From assembly GCF_036014115.1 (NCBI RefSeq), contig NZ_CP107913.1, positions 620,001-684,000 on the forward strand: a stretch of DNA of 64,000 bases, given 5' to 3'. This document shows, one piece after another, positions 8,875 through 16,814 of this stretch (the stretch's first letter is position 1; every line of letters starts with the position of its first letter). The stretch is from Streptomyces sp. NBC_00448. GTDB lineage: Bacteria; Actinomycetota; Actinomycetes; Streptomycetales; Streptomycetaceae. Below the pieces are notes generated by a model. That model had not been told where the DNA came from. It worked only from the letters and a program-made list of their open reading frames with translations, and did no database searches. The position numbers and the translations under genes were made by a program.

Positions 8875-9822
8875 TCACGAATTCGCCGTCAGTTCCCGCG
8901 GCCCCTTGGCGCGTTCGGGGTTCCGGTCACGGTGGCCGTCCCGGTCGGTGCCGTTCGCCCTGGGCGGTCGGCGCAGCCCGATGACGACGCCGGCGGCGAC
9001 GACCAGGGCGCCTGCGACATCTGCCGGGCCCACCTCACCGCGCCCGAGCACGGCGGTGGTGAGCAGCGCGCCCATCGGGACGAGGCCGGCGAAGAGTCCC
9101 GCACGGTCCGCGCCCAGCCGGCGCAGTGCGTCGTACCACAGGAAGAAGGCGGTTGCCGTGACGAGTGCGCCGAGGTAGCCGAACGCTGCCGCCTCGGTGG
9201 GGGTGGGCAGCCGCAGGGCGCTCGCGCCGTCGATGGCGACGCTCGCGGCCAGCAGTACGGGCACGGACATGGCCGCGGGGTAGGCGGCGACCCTCAGGGG
9301 GCCGAGTTTGGGCAGCAGGGGGAGGGCGATCAGGGAGAAGGCGACCTCGCCGGCGAGTGCTCCCAGTGACAGCAGCACACCGCGCGGACTTCCGCCGCCG
9401 AACCCGGCGGCAACGGCGGCGCCCGCGGTCACGACGGCCGCGGCGCCGATGGTCCGGGCGGCGGGTCGGCGGCGTTGGGTCAGTGGCCCGACGAGGGCGA
9501 GGACCACCGGGATCATGCCGATCACGGTGCCGATCATGGCGGGGCTCGCGTACCGGGTCGCCTCCACCAGGAAGATGTTGAAGCCCACCAGGCCGGTGGC
9601 GGCCAGCGCGGCGAGGAGCAGGAGGTCGCGGGGTGTCAGACCGGCGCGGGGCAGGCGCCGGCGGCGCACGACGGCGAGAAGGATCGCCGCGGCGAGGCCG
9701 TAGCGCAGGGCCTGGCCGCTGAGGACGGGGTAGTCGGCGACGGTCGCGGACACCGCCGTCGACGTGCCGACGAGCAGCATCGCGGCGGCGGCGCCCGTCG
9801 CCGGGACCGTGGAGGAGGTCAT
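8875..9822 (-). CDS. EamA/DMT-family exporter
   Basis: A 315-residue inner-membrane protein with about ten hydrophobic helices arranged as two five-helix EamA repeats. This is the usual size and build of drug/metabolite transporters that export amino acids or small metabolites. Small-residue-rich helices such as LLLAALAATGLVGFN and YLGALVTATAFFLWYDAL are typical. Its ATG overlaps the stop of the upstream dehydrogenase gene (ATGA), so the two are translationally coupled. The basic tail (about the last 35 residues) is cytoplasmic. The substrate cannot be told. Confidence 0.88.
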   Translation of the reverse strand: MTSSTVPATGAAAAMLLVGTSTAVSATVADYPVLSGQALRYGLAAAILLAVVRRRRLPRAGLTPRDLLLLAALAATGLVGFNIFLVEATRYASPAMIGTVIGMIPVVLALVGPLTQRRRPAARTIGAAAVVTAGAAVAAGFGGGSPRGVLLSLGALAGEVAFSLIALPLLPKLGPLRVAAYPAAMSVPVLLAASVAIDGASALRLPTPTEAAAFGYLGALVTATAFFLWYDALRRLGADRAGLFAGLVPMGALLTTAVLGRGEVGPADVAGALVVAAGVVIGLRRPPRANGTDRDGHRDRNPERAKGPRELTANS

Positions 9823-10637
9823 GCCGCGTACTCCTTGGGCTGCGGGACGGTGCGCGAGGGGCTGAGGACCTTGCGGGTGACGCGTTCGGCGAGGGCGGTG
9901 ACCAGGGTGCGCGGGCGGCGCGGCAGGAGATGGGCGGACAGGGCGTTGGCGAGCCCGGGGGTGACGTAGCCGCGGTCGCGGTCGAGGGCGCGAAGAGCGG
10001 CGCGGACGACCGGTTCCGGCGTGGTCATCGAGCCGTTGACGGCTGCCTCACGGGTGCCGATGGCGTCGAAGAACGGGGTGTCGACCGGGCCGGGGCAGAG
10101 GGTGAGCACGCGGATGCCGCGGCCGCGGTACTCCTGGCGCAGCGCGAGTCCGAAGTTCAGCACGAAGGTCTTGGACGCGCTGTAGACGGCGAAGTACGGG
10201 GAGGGCTGGAAGGCTGCGGTGGAGGCGACGTTCACGATCGCGCCCGTGCCGCGCGCCAGCATGCCGGGAAGCAGTCGGTGGGTGAGGTCGACCAGGGCGA
10301 CGACGTTGACCATCAGCTGGTCGTGGTCACGGTCGGTGGCGATGTCCTCGAAGTGGCCGCACGTGCCGAACCCGGCGTTGTTGACCAGCAGGTCGACCGC
10401 CAGACCGCGGGCGGCGAGCCGGTCGGCGACGCGCTGGGCCGCGTCGGGTTCGGCGAGGTCCTGGACCAGGACGTCGGCGCGGACGCCGTGCTCCGCGATC
10501 AGATTCTCGGCGAGGGCGGTGAGCCTGTCCTCTGACCGCGCGACCAGGACCAGATCGTGTCCGCGGGCGGCGAGCTGTGCGGCGAACTCCGCGCCGAGTC
10601 CGGATGAGGCGCCGGTGACGAGCGCTGCGCTGTGCAC
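9819..10637 (-). CDS. Short-chain dehydrogenase/reductase
   Basis: A 272-residue NAD(P)-dependent oxidoreductase with a Rossmann fold. Its start VHSAALVTGASSGLGAE carries the TGxxxGxG cofactor motif. NNAGFG follows, then the catalytic serine in NVAST and the YSASK tyrosine/lysine pair. The GTG start is chosen because AAGGAG lies six bases ahead; upstream in-frame codons are not protein-like. It is the first gene of a two-gene operon with the DMT exporter and diverges from a TetR regulator. It probably reduces or oxidises the compound that the regulator senses and the exporter removes; this is inference. Confidence 0.88.
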   Translation of the reverse strand: MHSAALVTGASSGLGAEFAAQLAARGHDLVLVARSEDRLTALAENLIAEHGVRADVLVQDLAEPDAAQRVADRLAARGLAVDLLVNNAGFGTCGHFEDIATDRDHDQLMVNVVALVDLTHRLLPGMLARGTGAIVNVASTAAFQPSPYFAVYSASKTFVLNFGLALRQEYRGRGIRVLTLCPGPVDTPFFDAIGTREAAVNGSMTTPEPVVRAALRALDRDRGYVTPGLANALSAHLLPRRPRTLVTALAERVTRKVLSPSRTVPQPKEYAA

Positions 10638-10716
10638 GGGATCTCCTTCGCTTGACGAGCAACGAGTGGCGAGCAACTGAGACGGAAGAATACCCATTTC
10701 CCGAGCATCTGCAACA

Positions 10717-10748
10717 GAGTTGTCTCAGATAGCCTGGAGTTGACTCAG
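10717..10748. promoter_or_regulatory. Paired TetR-operator candidates
   Basis: GAGTTGTCTCAG and GAGTTGACTCAG are direct repeats 20 bases apart start to start, two turns of the helix. Each is a partial palindrome (GAGT with ACTC). They lie midway between the dehydrogenase and the TetR gene, about 45-110 bases from both starts. Confidence 0.55.
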
Positions 10749-10791
10749 CGATGTATCGTTTACCGGACCAAGCGGCCACGTGGGAGGCACC

Positions 10792-11373
10792 ATGAGCGAG
10801 TCGACGGCACGGCCGTTGCGGGCGGACGCGGAGCGCAGCGTGCGCGCGATCCTGGAGGCGGCCGAACGCGTGCTCTCCGCCGATCCGGGCGCGACGATGG
10901 AGCAGATCGCGGCCGCGGCCGGGGTGGCCAGGGCAACGGTCCACCGGCGGTTCGCCCATCGTCAGACGCTGATCGACGCGCTGGCCTCGTCCGCCGCCCG
11001 CCGGCTCGCCCAAGCCGTGGAGGACGGCCGACCCGACACGGCCCCTCCCCTGGTGGCGCTGCACCGGATCACGGCCAGCGTGCTCGACGTGAAGGGCGCC
11101 TGGGCGTTCGCGCTGGGACTGCCGTCCGAGCCCGGCAGCGAAGCCGCCGTCCTCCACGAGGACATCGCCCGGCGCTGCCTCACCGTGCTGGAACGGGCCC
11201 GGACGGACGGGCTCATCGACGAGACGGCCGACCTCCACTGGCTGCGACGGGTCTACTACGCACTGCTCGGGGAGTCCCTGCACGGGAGCCCCGACGACTC
11301 AGGCATCGACACCGACACGCTGGCTGCCCGCATCATCGACACCCTGCTCCACGGCGCCGGACCACGCACCTGA
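10792..11373 (+). CDS. TetR-family repressor
   Basis: A 193-residue regulator. The N-terminal helix-turn-helix spans about residues 18-60 with MEQIAAAAGVARATVHRRF, a standard TetR recognition region. The C-terminal helices form an effector pocket and dimer face. The ATG is preceded by GGGAGG at good spacing. It is divergent from the dehydrogenase/exporter pair, the classical TetR arrangement in which the repressor controls itself and its neighbours through shared operators, here the repeats in between. The ligand is unknown. Confidence 0.88.
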   Translation: MSESTARPLRADAERSVRAILEAAERVLSADPGATMEQIAAAAGVARATVHRRFAHRQTLIDALASSAARRLAQAVEDGRPDTAPPLVALHRITASVLDVKGAWAFALGLPSEPGSEAAVLHEDIARRCLTVLERARTDGLIDETADLHWLRRVYYALLGESLHGSPDDSGIDTDTLAARIIDTLLHGAGPRT

Positions 11374-11472
11374 GCGACAGCCACGGGGAACCACGCCGTT
11401 GTGTGCCCAGGCCGGCCCCCAGGGCTGATGCGACGCCCTGACGCGGACGGGCGTTCGTCCGGCCGGGCGGCC

Positions 11473-12513
11473 TCAACCGTTTACAGCCGAAACCGTGCCG
11501 GCGTGCTCCGGCTGCGGCTCCGGCGGCTGCCGCCGCTCCGGCCGTGCCGGGCCGGGCCGCTTCGGCAGCAGGACGGACAGGAGCAGGGCTAGCGCCATCA
11601 CGCCGGCCGCGCACATGAAGACCCAGTGGGTGGCGGCGACGAAGCCGTGTACCGCCTCGGTCCGTGCCGTGCCTTCGAGGTGGGTGATCGCGCCCGTCGT
11701 CGAGCCGGGCACGTGCGCTCCGTACACCCGTGCCAGTACCCTGCCGAAGAGCACCGTGCCCAGCGCGCTGCCCAGCGTCTGGAAGAACCGAGTGGCGGTG
11801 GTGGCCACCCCCAACTGGTGCGCCGGGGTGGTCTCCTGGGCGAGCAGGATGAGCTGGCCGAGAAGTTGCCCGAAGCCGAGGCCGAGCAGCAGCATCTCGC
11901 CGCGTACGAGCCACAGGCCGGTGCTCGTGCCGCTCGTCGCCAGCAGGGCCAGGGCGAGCGTCACGGTCGCCGTGCCCGACACCACGAAGGTCCGGGTGGT
12001 CCAGCCCCGGCGGCCCAGCCGTCCGGAGGTGAGGCCGATGACGGCCATGCCGATCGCCATGGGGATCAGGTACAGGCTCGCCTGGGTCGCTGCGGTGTCC
12101 CGGGCGAGCTGCAGGTACATGAGGACGTAGACGATCGAGCCGGTCAGGGCCGCACCGGGCAGGACCTGGAGGGCGAAGGCGCTGCGCAGCACCGGGTGCT
12201 TGAGGAGCGACAGGGGCAGGATCGGTTCCGGCGCGGTCACCTGCCGCCGGAGGAAGAGCGCGAGGAGCAGGGCCGCGGCGCCGATCAGCCCGAGGATCAT
12301 GGCCGAGGACCGCGCGTAGTCGGTGCCGCCCCACTCCGTCACCAGCAGCAGCGCGCCGGCGAAGGCGGCCGCGAGGGCGGCGCCCTCGAAGTCGATGCGG
12401 CGGGCGACGGTCTGCTGTGGCAGGTGCAGGGTGCAGCCGGCGGCGACGAGGACGGCGACGCCGAGCGGCAGGTTGATGGAGAAGATCGAGCGCCAGTCGG
12501 CGTGGTCGGCGGG
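11473..12513 (-). pseudogene. 3' remnant of a DHA2-type MFS drug exporter
   Basis: The reverse reading begins PADHADWRSIFSINLPLGV, which matches the middle of 14-helix MFS efflux pumps just after the fifth helix. It then continues through the remaining helices to a normal C-terminus. Immediately upstream an in-frame TGA occurs and the sequence no longer resembles a transporter, so the N-terminal third with start codon and motif A is gone. A GTG at 12342 could start a 289-residue protein, but it would lack the first helices. It is best read as a deletion remnant and is convergent with the TetR gene. Confidence 0.8.
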
Positions 12514-12963
12514 TCACCCTGGGCCTGAGGCTGCGGCCAGTGCTCTCACCCCGAGGCCGGCCGACCGCCGTCCGGTTGCCGTGTTCAGTAGCCCGGCGAG
12601 CCGCGCCATGCGGACGGCTGAGCTCGCCGGACCGACTCGCGCCACGCCCGATCCCGATCTCCCGTAGGGCAAGACCGCCGCGTGACATCCGACGCAACAG
12701 GCGCCCCCGTCGGGCGGTCGTCTGTCGCGGTTGCGTCCTTGGTAGGACCCGATAGGGACGGCGAAGCCGAAGCATCGCGGTTGCGATGATAAGTCGGATG
12801 ACTTGCTCGGCCAAGCCCTCGGACGGAGTCCGCCGACTCCATCAGCAGGCCGCCTGAGCCGTCGGCCTCCTCCCCTGGTCGGCCGGTGGCGGGTGGGGCC
12901 ATAGGCCGTCTGACACACGCCTGTTGCCAGAGGAACGCTTCGAGGCGCGGCATCGCGGATGCG
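12514..12963. other. Gene-free stretch next to the MFS remnant
   Basis: About 450 bases in which neither strand gives a reading frame with a sensible protein or a ribosome site. Composition remains high-GC. It begins exactly where the MFS homology stops, so one edge is likely a deletion or insertion junction. I see no transposase or repeat in it. Confidence 0.5.
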
Positions 12964-13035
12964 GGAAACATCGGGTTATTGACAGGGACGCGGCGCGCTC
13001 GTATGGTTCCGTCAATTCAAGGAAACATCGGGTTA
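12964..13035 (+). promoter_or_regulatory. Promoter of the FadR-type regulator with flanking repeats
   Basis: A near-consensus promoter, TTGACA (12979-12984) with a 17-base spacer and TATGGT (13002-13007), predicts a start site near 13014. An exact 15-base repeat, GGAAACATCGGGTTA, abuts the -35 on one side (12964) and lies just after the start site on the other (13021). This bracketing suggests that the GntR protein represses its own promoter. Confidence 0.65.
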
Positions 13036-13056
13036 ATGCGCGAGGGAGGGAGGTAC

Positions 13057-13743
13057 GTGGCACTCACCGACGACGCGGTGGACGGTATTCGCCAGATGAT
13101 CATCACGGGTGAACTCGCGCCGGGAGACAAGCTCCCGGCGGAGAAGGAACTGGCCGCGCGGCTCGGGCTGTCACGCAACTCGCTCCGGGAGGCGGTCAGG
13201 GCACTCACCCTGATGCGCGTCCTGCACACCCGTCGCGGCGACGGCACCTACGTCACCAGCCTCGACCCGGAGTTGCTGCTCGGAACCATGCACATGGTCG
13301 TGGATCTGCACCACGACAGCACGGTCCGGCACTTCCTGGAGGTCCGTCGTCTGCTGGAGCCGGAAGCCGCGGCCAAGGCCGCTCTGAGCATCAGTTCGGA
13401 CGAGCTCGCCGAACTGGACCGACTACTGGACCAGGGCGAGAAGTTGGTGAGCGGTCGGGACCCGGATCGTCAACTCACCGCGGAGAACGGACAGGCGTTC
13501 CACCGCGTCATCGCCAGGGCTTCGCGCAATCCGGTACTGGCCACCATCGTGGAGACCATCTCCGGCAAGACGCTGCGTCCGCACGCATGGTGCGGCGTGA
13601 CCGATCGATCCGACCTCCATCTCACCCTCAGCGAGCACCGGGCCATCTACGAGGCCCTCGCCGCCGGGGACACCTACCGGGCAAGAATCCGCGCCGCCGC
13701 ACATGTGGCCGGCATCGAGGACGCCATGCTGTCCGCCCACTGA
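13057..13743 (+). CDS. GntR/FadR-type regulator of the sugar operon
   Basis: A 228-residue regulator. The N-terminal winged helix contains LPAEKELAARLGLSRNSL and ends in RRGDGTYV, typical of the FadR subgroup. The helical FCD domain follows, with FLEVRRLLEPEAA, FHRVIARAS and SEHRAIYEAL carrying the metal-site positions. The GTG start is chosen for the dense purine run GAGGGAGGGAGG just ahead; an ATG seven codons earlier is the alternative. It precedes a sugar ABC importer and GH116 gene in the same direction, with 153 bases between. It is therefore probably the operon's sugar-acid- or sugar-responsive repressor. Confidence 0.88.
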   Translation: MALTDDAVDGIRQMIITGELAPGDKLPAEKELAARLGLSRNSLREAVRALTLMRVLHTRRGDGTYVTSLDPELLLGTMHMVVDLHHDSTVRHFLEVRRLLEPEAAAKAALSISSDELAELDRLLDQGEKLVSGRDPDRQLTAENGQAFHRVIARASRNPVLATIVETISGKTLRPHAWCGVTDRSDLHLTLSEHRAIYEALAAGDTYRARIRAAAHVAGIEDAMLSAH

Positions 13744-13797
13744 GCCGACCCGCTCCCGGACGTACCTGTTTCGCATACCCCGCGCATCTCACTGCCC

Positions 13798-13830
13798 GCG
13801 TGCAGCTGATCGCCGTATATCGCTGCACGC
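13798..13830. promoter_or_regulatory. Inverted repeat before the ABC operon
   Basis: GCGTGCAGC and GCTGCACGC are perfect nine-base arms with a 15-base spacer, lying 66 bases before the ATPase start and 54 bases after the regulator stop. It could be an operator, or an RNA hairpin acting as an attenuator. The sequence does not match the repeats upstream of the regulator. Confidence 0.45.
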
Positions 13831-13896
13831 CGGTTCTCGCCGCACGCCGTTTGTCGCTGCCCGCTGCCCGCACACCCGCCGAAGGGACTCCTCGCC

Positions 13897-14691
13897 ATGC
13901 CTTCCCCACCCCTGGTTCCACCTGTACCCCTGCTCGAAGCCCGCGCCGTACGCAAGCGCTTCGGCCGGGCCGAGGCACTGCGCGGCGCCGACTTCAGCGT
14001 CTATCGGGGCGAGATCGTCTCGCTCATCGGGGACAACGGAGCGGGCAAGAGCACCCTGGTCAAGGCGATGTCCGGCGCGCTCCTGCCGGACAGCGGCGAG
14101 GTGCGGATCGACGGCGAGCCGGTGCGTCTGGCCTCCCCGCAGGATGCCCAGGCCGCCGGCATCGAGACGGTGTACCAGGATCTGGCGCTGGCCGGTGGGC
14201 TGGGATCGGCGGCCAACCTGCACATGGGTCGCGAGCCGCTGCGTGCCGGGTTTCTGGGCCGCATGGGGTTCCTCGACAAGTCCGCGATGCGCCGCCGCTG
14301 CGTGGAGGAACTGGCCTCCCTGGGACAGAAGCTGAACGACGTGGACTCGCCGGTCGCCACGCTCTCCGGCGGTCAGCGGCAGTCCGTCGCCATCTGCCGT
14401 GCGGTCACCTGGGCCAAGCGTGTGGTCTTCATGGACGAGCCGACCGCCGCGCTCGGAGTGGTGCAGACCCGACGGGTCCTGGACCTGATCCGGCGGGTCC
14501 GCGACGCCGGGGTGTCGGTCGTGCTGATCAGCCACAGCATGCCGCAGGTGCTGGAGGTCTCGGACCGGATCGAGGTGCTCAGGCTGGGTGCCCGGGTCGC
14601 CCGCTTCCGCACCGGCGAGGCCACCGCGGAGGACCTGGTGGCCGCCATGACCGGACTACTCGTACACGATGCCCCGGAGGCGACCCGATGA
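13897..14691 (+). CDS. Sugar ABC transporter ATP-binding protein
   Basis: A 264-residue single-domain ABC ATPase on the inner face of the membrane that energises sugar uptake. It has Walker A in LIGDNGAGKSTLVKAM, the signature LSGGQRQSVAICRAV, Walker B in VVFMDEPTAALG and the switch histidine in LISHSM. Unlike RbsA-type ATPases it has one nucleotide site, as in the FrcA type, so it should work as a homodimer. Its stop overlaps the permease start (ATGA), so the two are translationally coupled. AAGGGA lies nine bases before the ATG. Confidence 0.92.
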   Translation: MPSPPLVPPVPLLEARAVRKRFGRAEALRGADFSVYRGEIVSLIGDNGAGKSTLVKAMSGALLPDSGEVRIDGEPVRLASPQDAQAAGIETVYQDLALAGGLGSAANLHMGREPLRAGFLGRMGFLDKSAMRRRCVEELASLGQKLNDVDSPVATLSGGQRQSVAICRAVTWAKRVVFMDEPTAALGVVQTRRVLDLIRRVRDAGVSVVLISHSMPQVLEVSDRIEVLRLGARVARFRTGEATAEDLVAAMTGLLVHDAPEATR

Positions 14692-15743
14692 GCGCACTGT
14701 TTCCCGCCGGTCTTCGGCCGGGCCCCGGCAGGGAACGCCGGCAGGGCGAAGACGGTGACCAGCTCGCGCGGACGCTCCGGCAGCGGCTGCTCGGCTCCTC
14801 GCTGCTGTACCTCTCCGTCACCCTTGCCGTGCTCGTCGTCGGCTTCTCGATCGCCGCCCCCGGCTCCTTCCTGACGGTGTACAACATCCGCACCATGCTG
14901 ACCGTCGCCTCGGTCCTGCTGGTGGTGTCGGTCGGCTCGACCTTTGTGATCGCCACGGCCGGCATCGACCTGTCGGTCGGGTCCGTGCTGGTCTTCGCCG
15001 GGGTCGTCTCGATCAAGGCGATGGATGCTGTCGGCGGCGGCGGCGCGGGCGCCGTACTGGTGGGCCTGGCCGCCGCGCTCCTGGCCGGGCTGGTGTGGGG
15101 CACGATCAACGGCCTGCTGGTGGCCCGGCTCAGGGTGCCGCCACTCATCGCCACACTGGGCTCGATGGGCGTGGCCCTGGGCATCGCCGAGCTGGTGACC
15201 AACGGCTCCGACCTCAACGGCGTCCCCACCGCGCTGTTCACCACCATCGGGCTGGGGCGACTGTTCGGCGTGGTGCCGTGGATCGTGGTGATCGCGGCGG
15301 CCGTCACGATCGGCGCCTGGATCGCGCTCACCCGGACCCGGTTCGGACTGCGCACGCTCTTCATCGGCTCCAACAGCGAGGCCTCGCGCCGATCGGGCAT
15401 CGACGTCACCCGGCACCTGATCATGGTGTACGCGCTGGCCGGAACCCTGGCCGGGCTGGCCGGCTTCCTGGACCTGGCCCTCTACGCCAGCGCCAACATC
15501 GCCGGGCACACCAACGACAACCTGCAGGCCGTCACCGCCGTGGTGCTGGGCGGAACCAGCCTCTTCGGCGGCACCGCGTCCATCCTCGGCACGGTGATCG
15601 GTGTGTTCATCCCCGCGGTACTGCAGAACGGCTTCGTGATCGTCCGGGTGCAGACCTTCTGGCAGGAGGTCGTGATCGGCCTGGTCCTGGTCTTCGCGGT
15701 CTACCTGGACCAGCTCAAGCGCAGTGCCCTCGAACGTTTCTGA
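14688..15743 (+). CDS. Sugar ABC transporter permease (RbsC/FrcC type)
   Basis: A 351-residue membrane protein of the ribose/fructose permease family. A soluble N-terminal stretch of about 40 residues is followed by eight to ten helices. Family landmarks are ATAGIDLSVGSVLVFAG, GTINGLLVARLRVPPLIATL, IGSNSEASRRSGID (the cytoplasmic coupling loop) and GGTSLFGGTASILGT. Its start is fixed by the ATGA overlap with the ATPase gene. It forms the channel for the lipoprotein-delivered sugar. Confidence 0.92.
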   Translation: MSALFPAGLRPGPGRERRQGEDGDQLARTLRQRLLGSSLLYLSVTLAVLVVGFSIAAPGSFLTVYNIRTMLTVASVLLVVSVGSTFVIATAGIDLSVGSVLVFAGVVSIKAMDAVGGGGAGAVLVGLAAALLAGLVWGTINGLLVARLRVPPLIATLGSMGVALGIAELVTNGSDLNGVPTALFTTIGLGRLFGVVPWIVVIAAAVTIGAWIALTRTRFGLRTLFIGSNSEASRRSGIDVTRHLIMVYALAGTLAGLAGFLDLALYASANIAGHTNDNLQAVTAVVLGGTSLFGGTASILGTVIGVFIPAVLQNGFVIVRVQTFWQEVVIGLVLVFAVYLDQLKRSALERF

Positions 15744-15794
15744 CCCCAGGCTCCCCCTGCTCCGTCACCCACCCGCCCGAAAGGTCCCGTCACC

Positions 15795-16784
15795 ATGCCT
15801 GTCAAGAGATCCGCGGCACTCGCCGTGTCCCTCACCGCGCTCGTCGCCCTCACCGCCGGCTGCTCCAGCTCCGGTTCCACCGCCGCAGGAGGCTCGGGCG
15901 GCAGCAAGCACTACAAGATGGTCTATGTCCAGGGCATGGCGGGCAATCCCTTCTTCACCTCGCTGACCTGCGGCGCCCAGGCCGAGGCCAAGGCCAAGGG
16001 CGTGTCCTTCGACGCCCAGGGCGGGAAGGACTACAGCCCGGAGAGTCAGACCCCGGTGCTCAACGCGGTCATCGCTCAGCACCCGGACGCCATCCTGATC
16101 TCGCCGATGGCCGGCGAGGCCATGGTGCCGGCGCTCACCCAGGCCAAGGCCCAGGGCATCAAACTGGTCTTCGCCGACTCCAAGGCAGCCGACGATTCGC
16201 TCGCGGTGTCCGAGATCGCGTCGGACAACCACGCGGGCGGTGTCCTCGCCGCCAAGACCCTCGCCACCGAGATCGGCGGCAAGGGCAAGGTCCTGGTGAT
16301 GGGCGCCAAGCCCGGGATCTCCACCACCGACGCTCGCCAGCAGGGCTTTGTCGAGGAGATGAAGAACCACCCGGGCATCACCGTGCTGGACCCGCAGTAC
16401 AGCGAGAGCCAGCCCGCCACCGCCACCGCCAAGTTCAGCGCCGTACTGGCCGCCAACTCCGACCTGGCCGGGGTGTTCGCGGTCAGCACCCAGGAGGTCG
16501 AAGGCGTGGCCACCGGCGTGCAGAGCGCGGGCGCCACCGGCCGGGTCAAGGTCGTCGGCTTCGACACCTCCGCCCCGATCATGGACGACGTCAGCAAGGG
16601 CGTGGTCCAGGACGTCGTGGTCCAGGAGCCGCTGCAGATCGGCAAGGACGCCGTGGACCAGGCCCTCGCCGCGCTCCAGGGCAAGGCGACCACCACCAGC
16701 ATCGCCACCCCGTACGTGGTGCTCACCAAGGCCAACATGGCCACCCCGGAGATCGCCAAGTACGTCTACAAGAGCAGCTGCTGA
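15795..16784 (+). CDS. Sugar-binding lipoprotein of the ABC importer
   Basis: A 329-residue surface lipoprotein. The signal peptide ends in a lipobox (LTAGC, lipid cysteine about C22), followed by a serine/glycine linker. It then has the two-lobed periplasmic-binding type 1 fold of ribose-binding proteins: YVQGMAGNPFFTSL, DAILISPMAGEAM, the SDNHAGGVLAAK region, FAVSTQEVEGVATGV and VVGFDTSAPIM. The final cysteine is unusual but harmless. It lies between the permease and the GH116 enzyme. The products of that enzyme, monosaccharides or short oligosaccharides, are the plausible ligand. Confidence 0.92.
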   Translation: MPVKRSAALAVSLTALVALTAGCSSSGSTAAGGSGGSKHYKMVYVQGMAGNPFFTSLTCGAQAEAKAKGVSFDAQGGKDYSPESQTPVLNAVIAQHPDAILISPMAGEAMVPALTQAKAQGIKLVFADSKAADDSLAVSEIASDNHAGGVLAAKTLATEIGGKGKVLVMGAKPGISTTDARQQGFVEEMKNHPGITVLDPQYSESQPATATAKFSAVLAANSDLAGVFAVSTQEVEGVATGVQSAGATGRVKVVGFDTSAPIMDDVSKGVVQDVVVQEPLQIGKDAVDQALAALQGKATTTSIATPYVVLTKANMATPEIAKYVYKSSC

Positions 16785-16814
16785 ACCTCCGCCACCCCGA
16801 CCCTGGAGGAAGAC

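Noticed and set aside
13036..13057. Upstream ATG as the start of the FadR-type regulator
   Set aside because: The GTG seven codons later has the purine-rich ribosome site directly ahead and begins the conserved helix; the ATG remains only a possibility.
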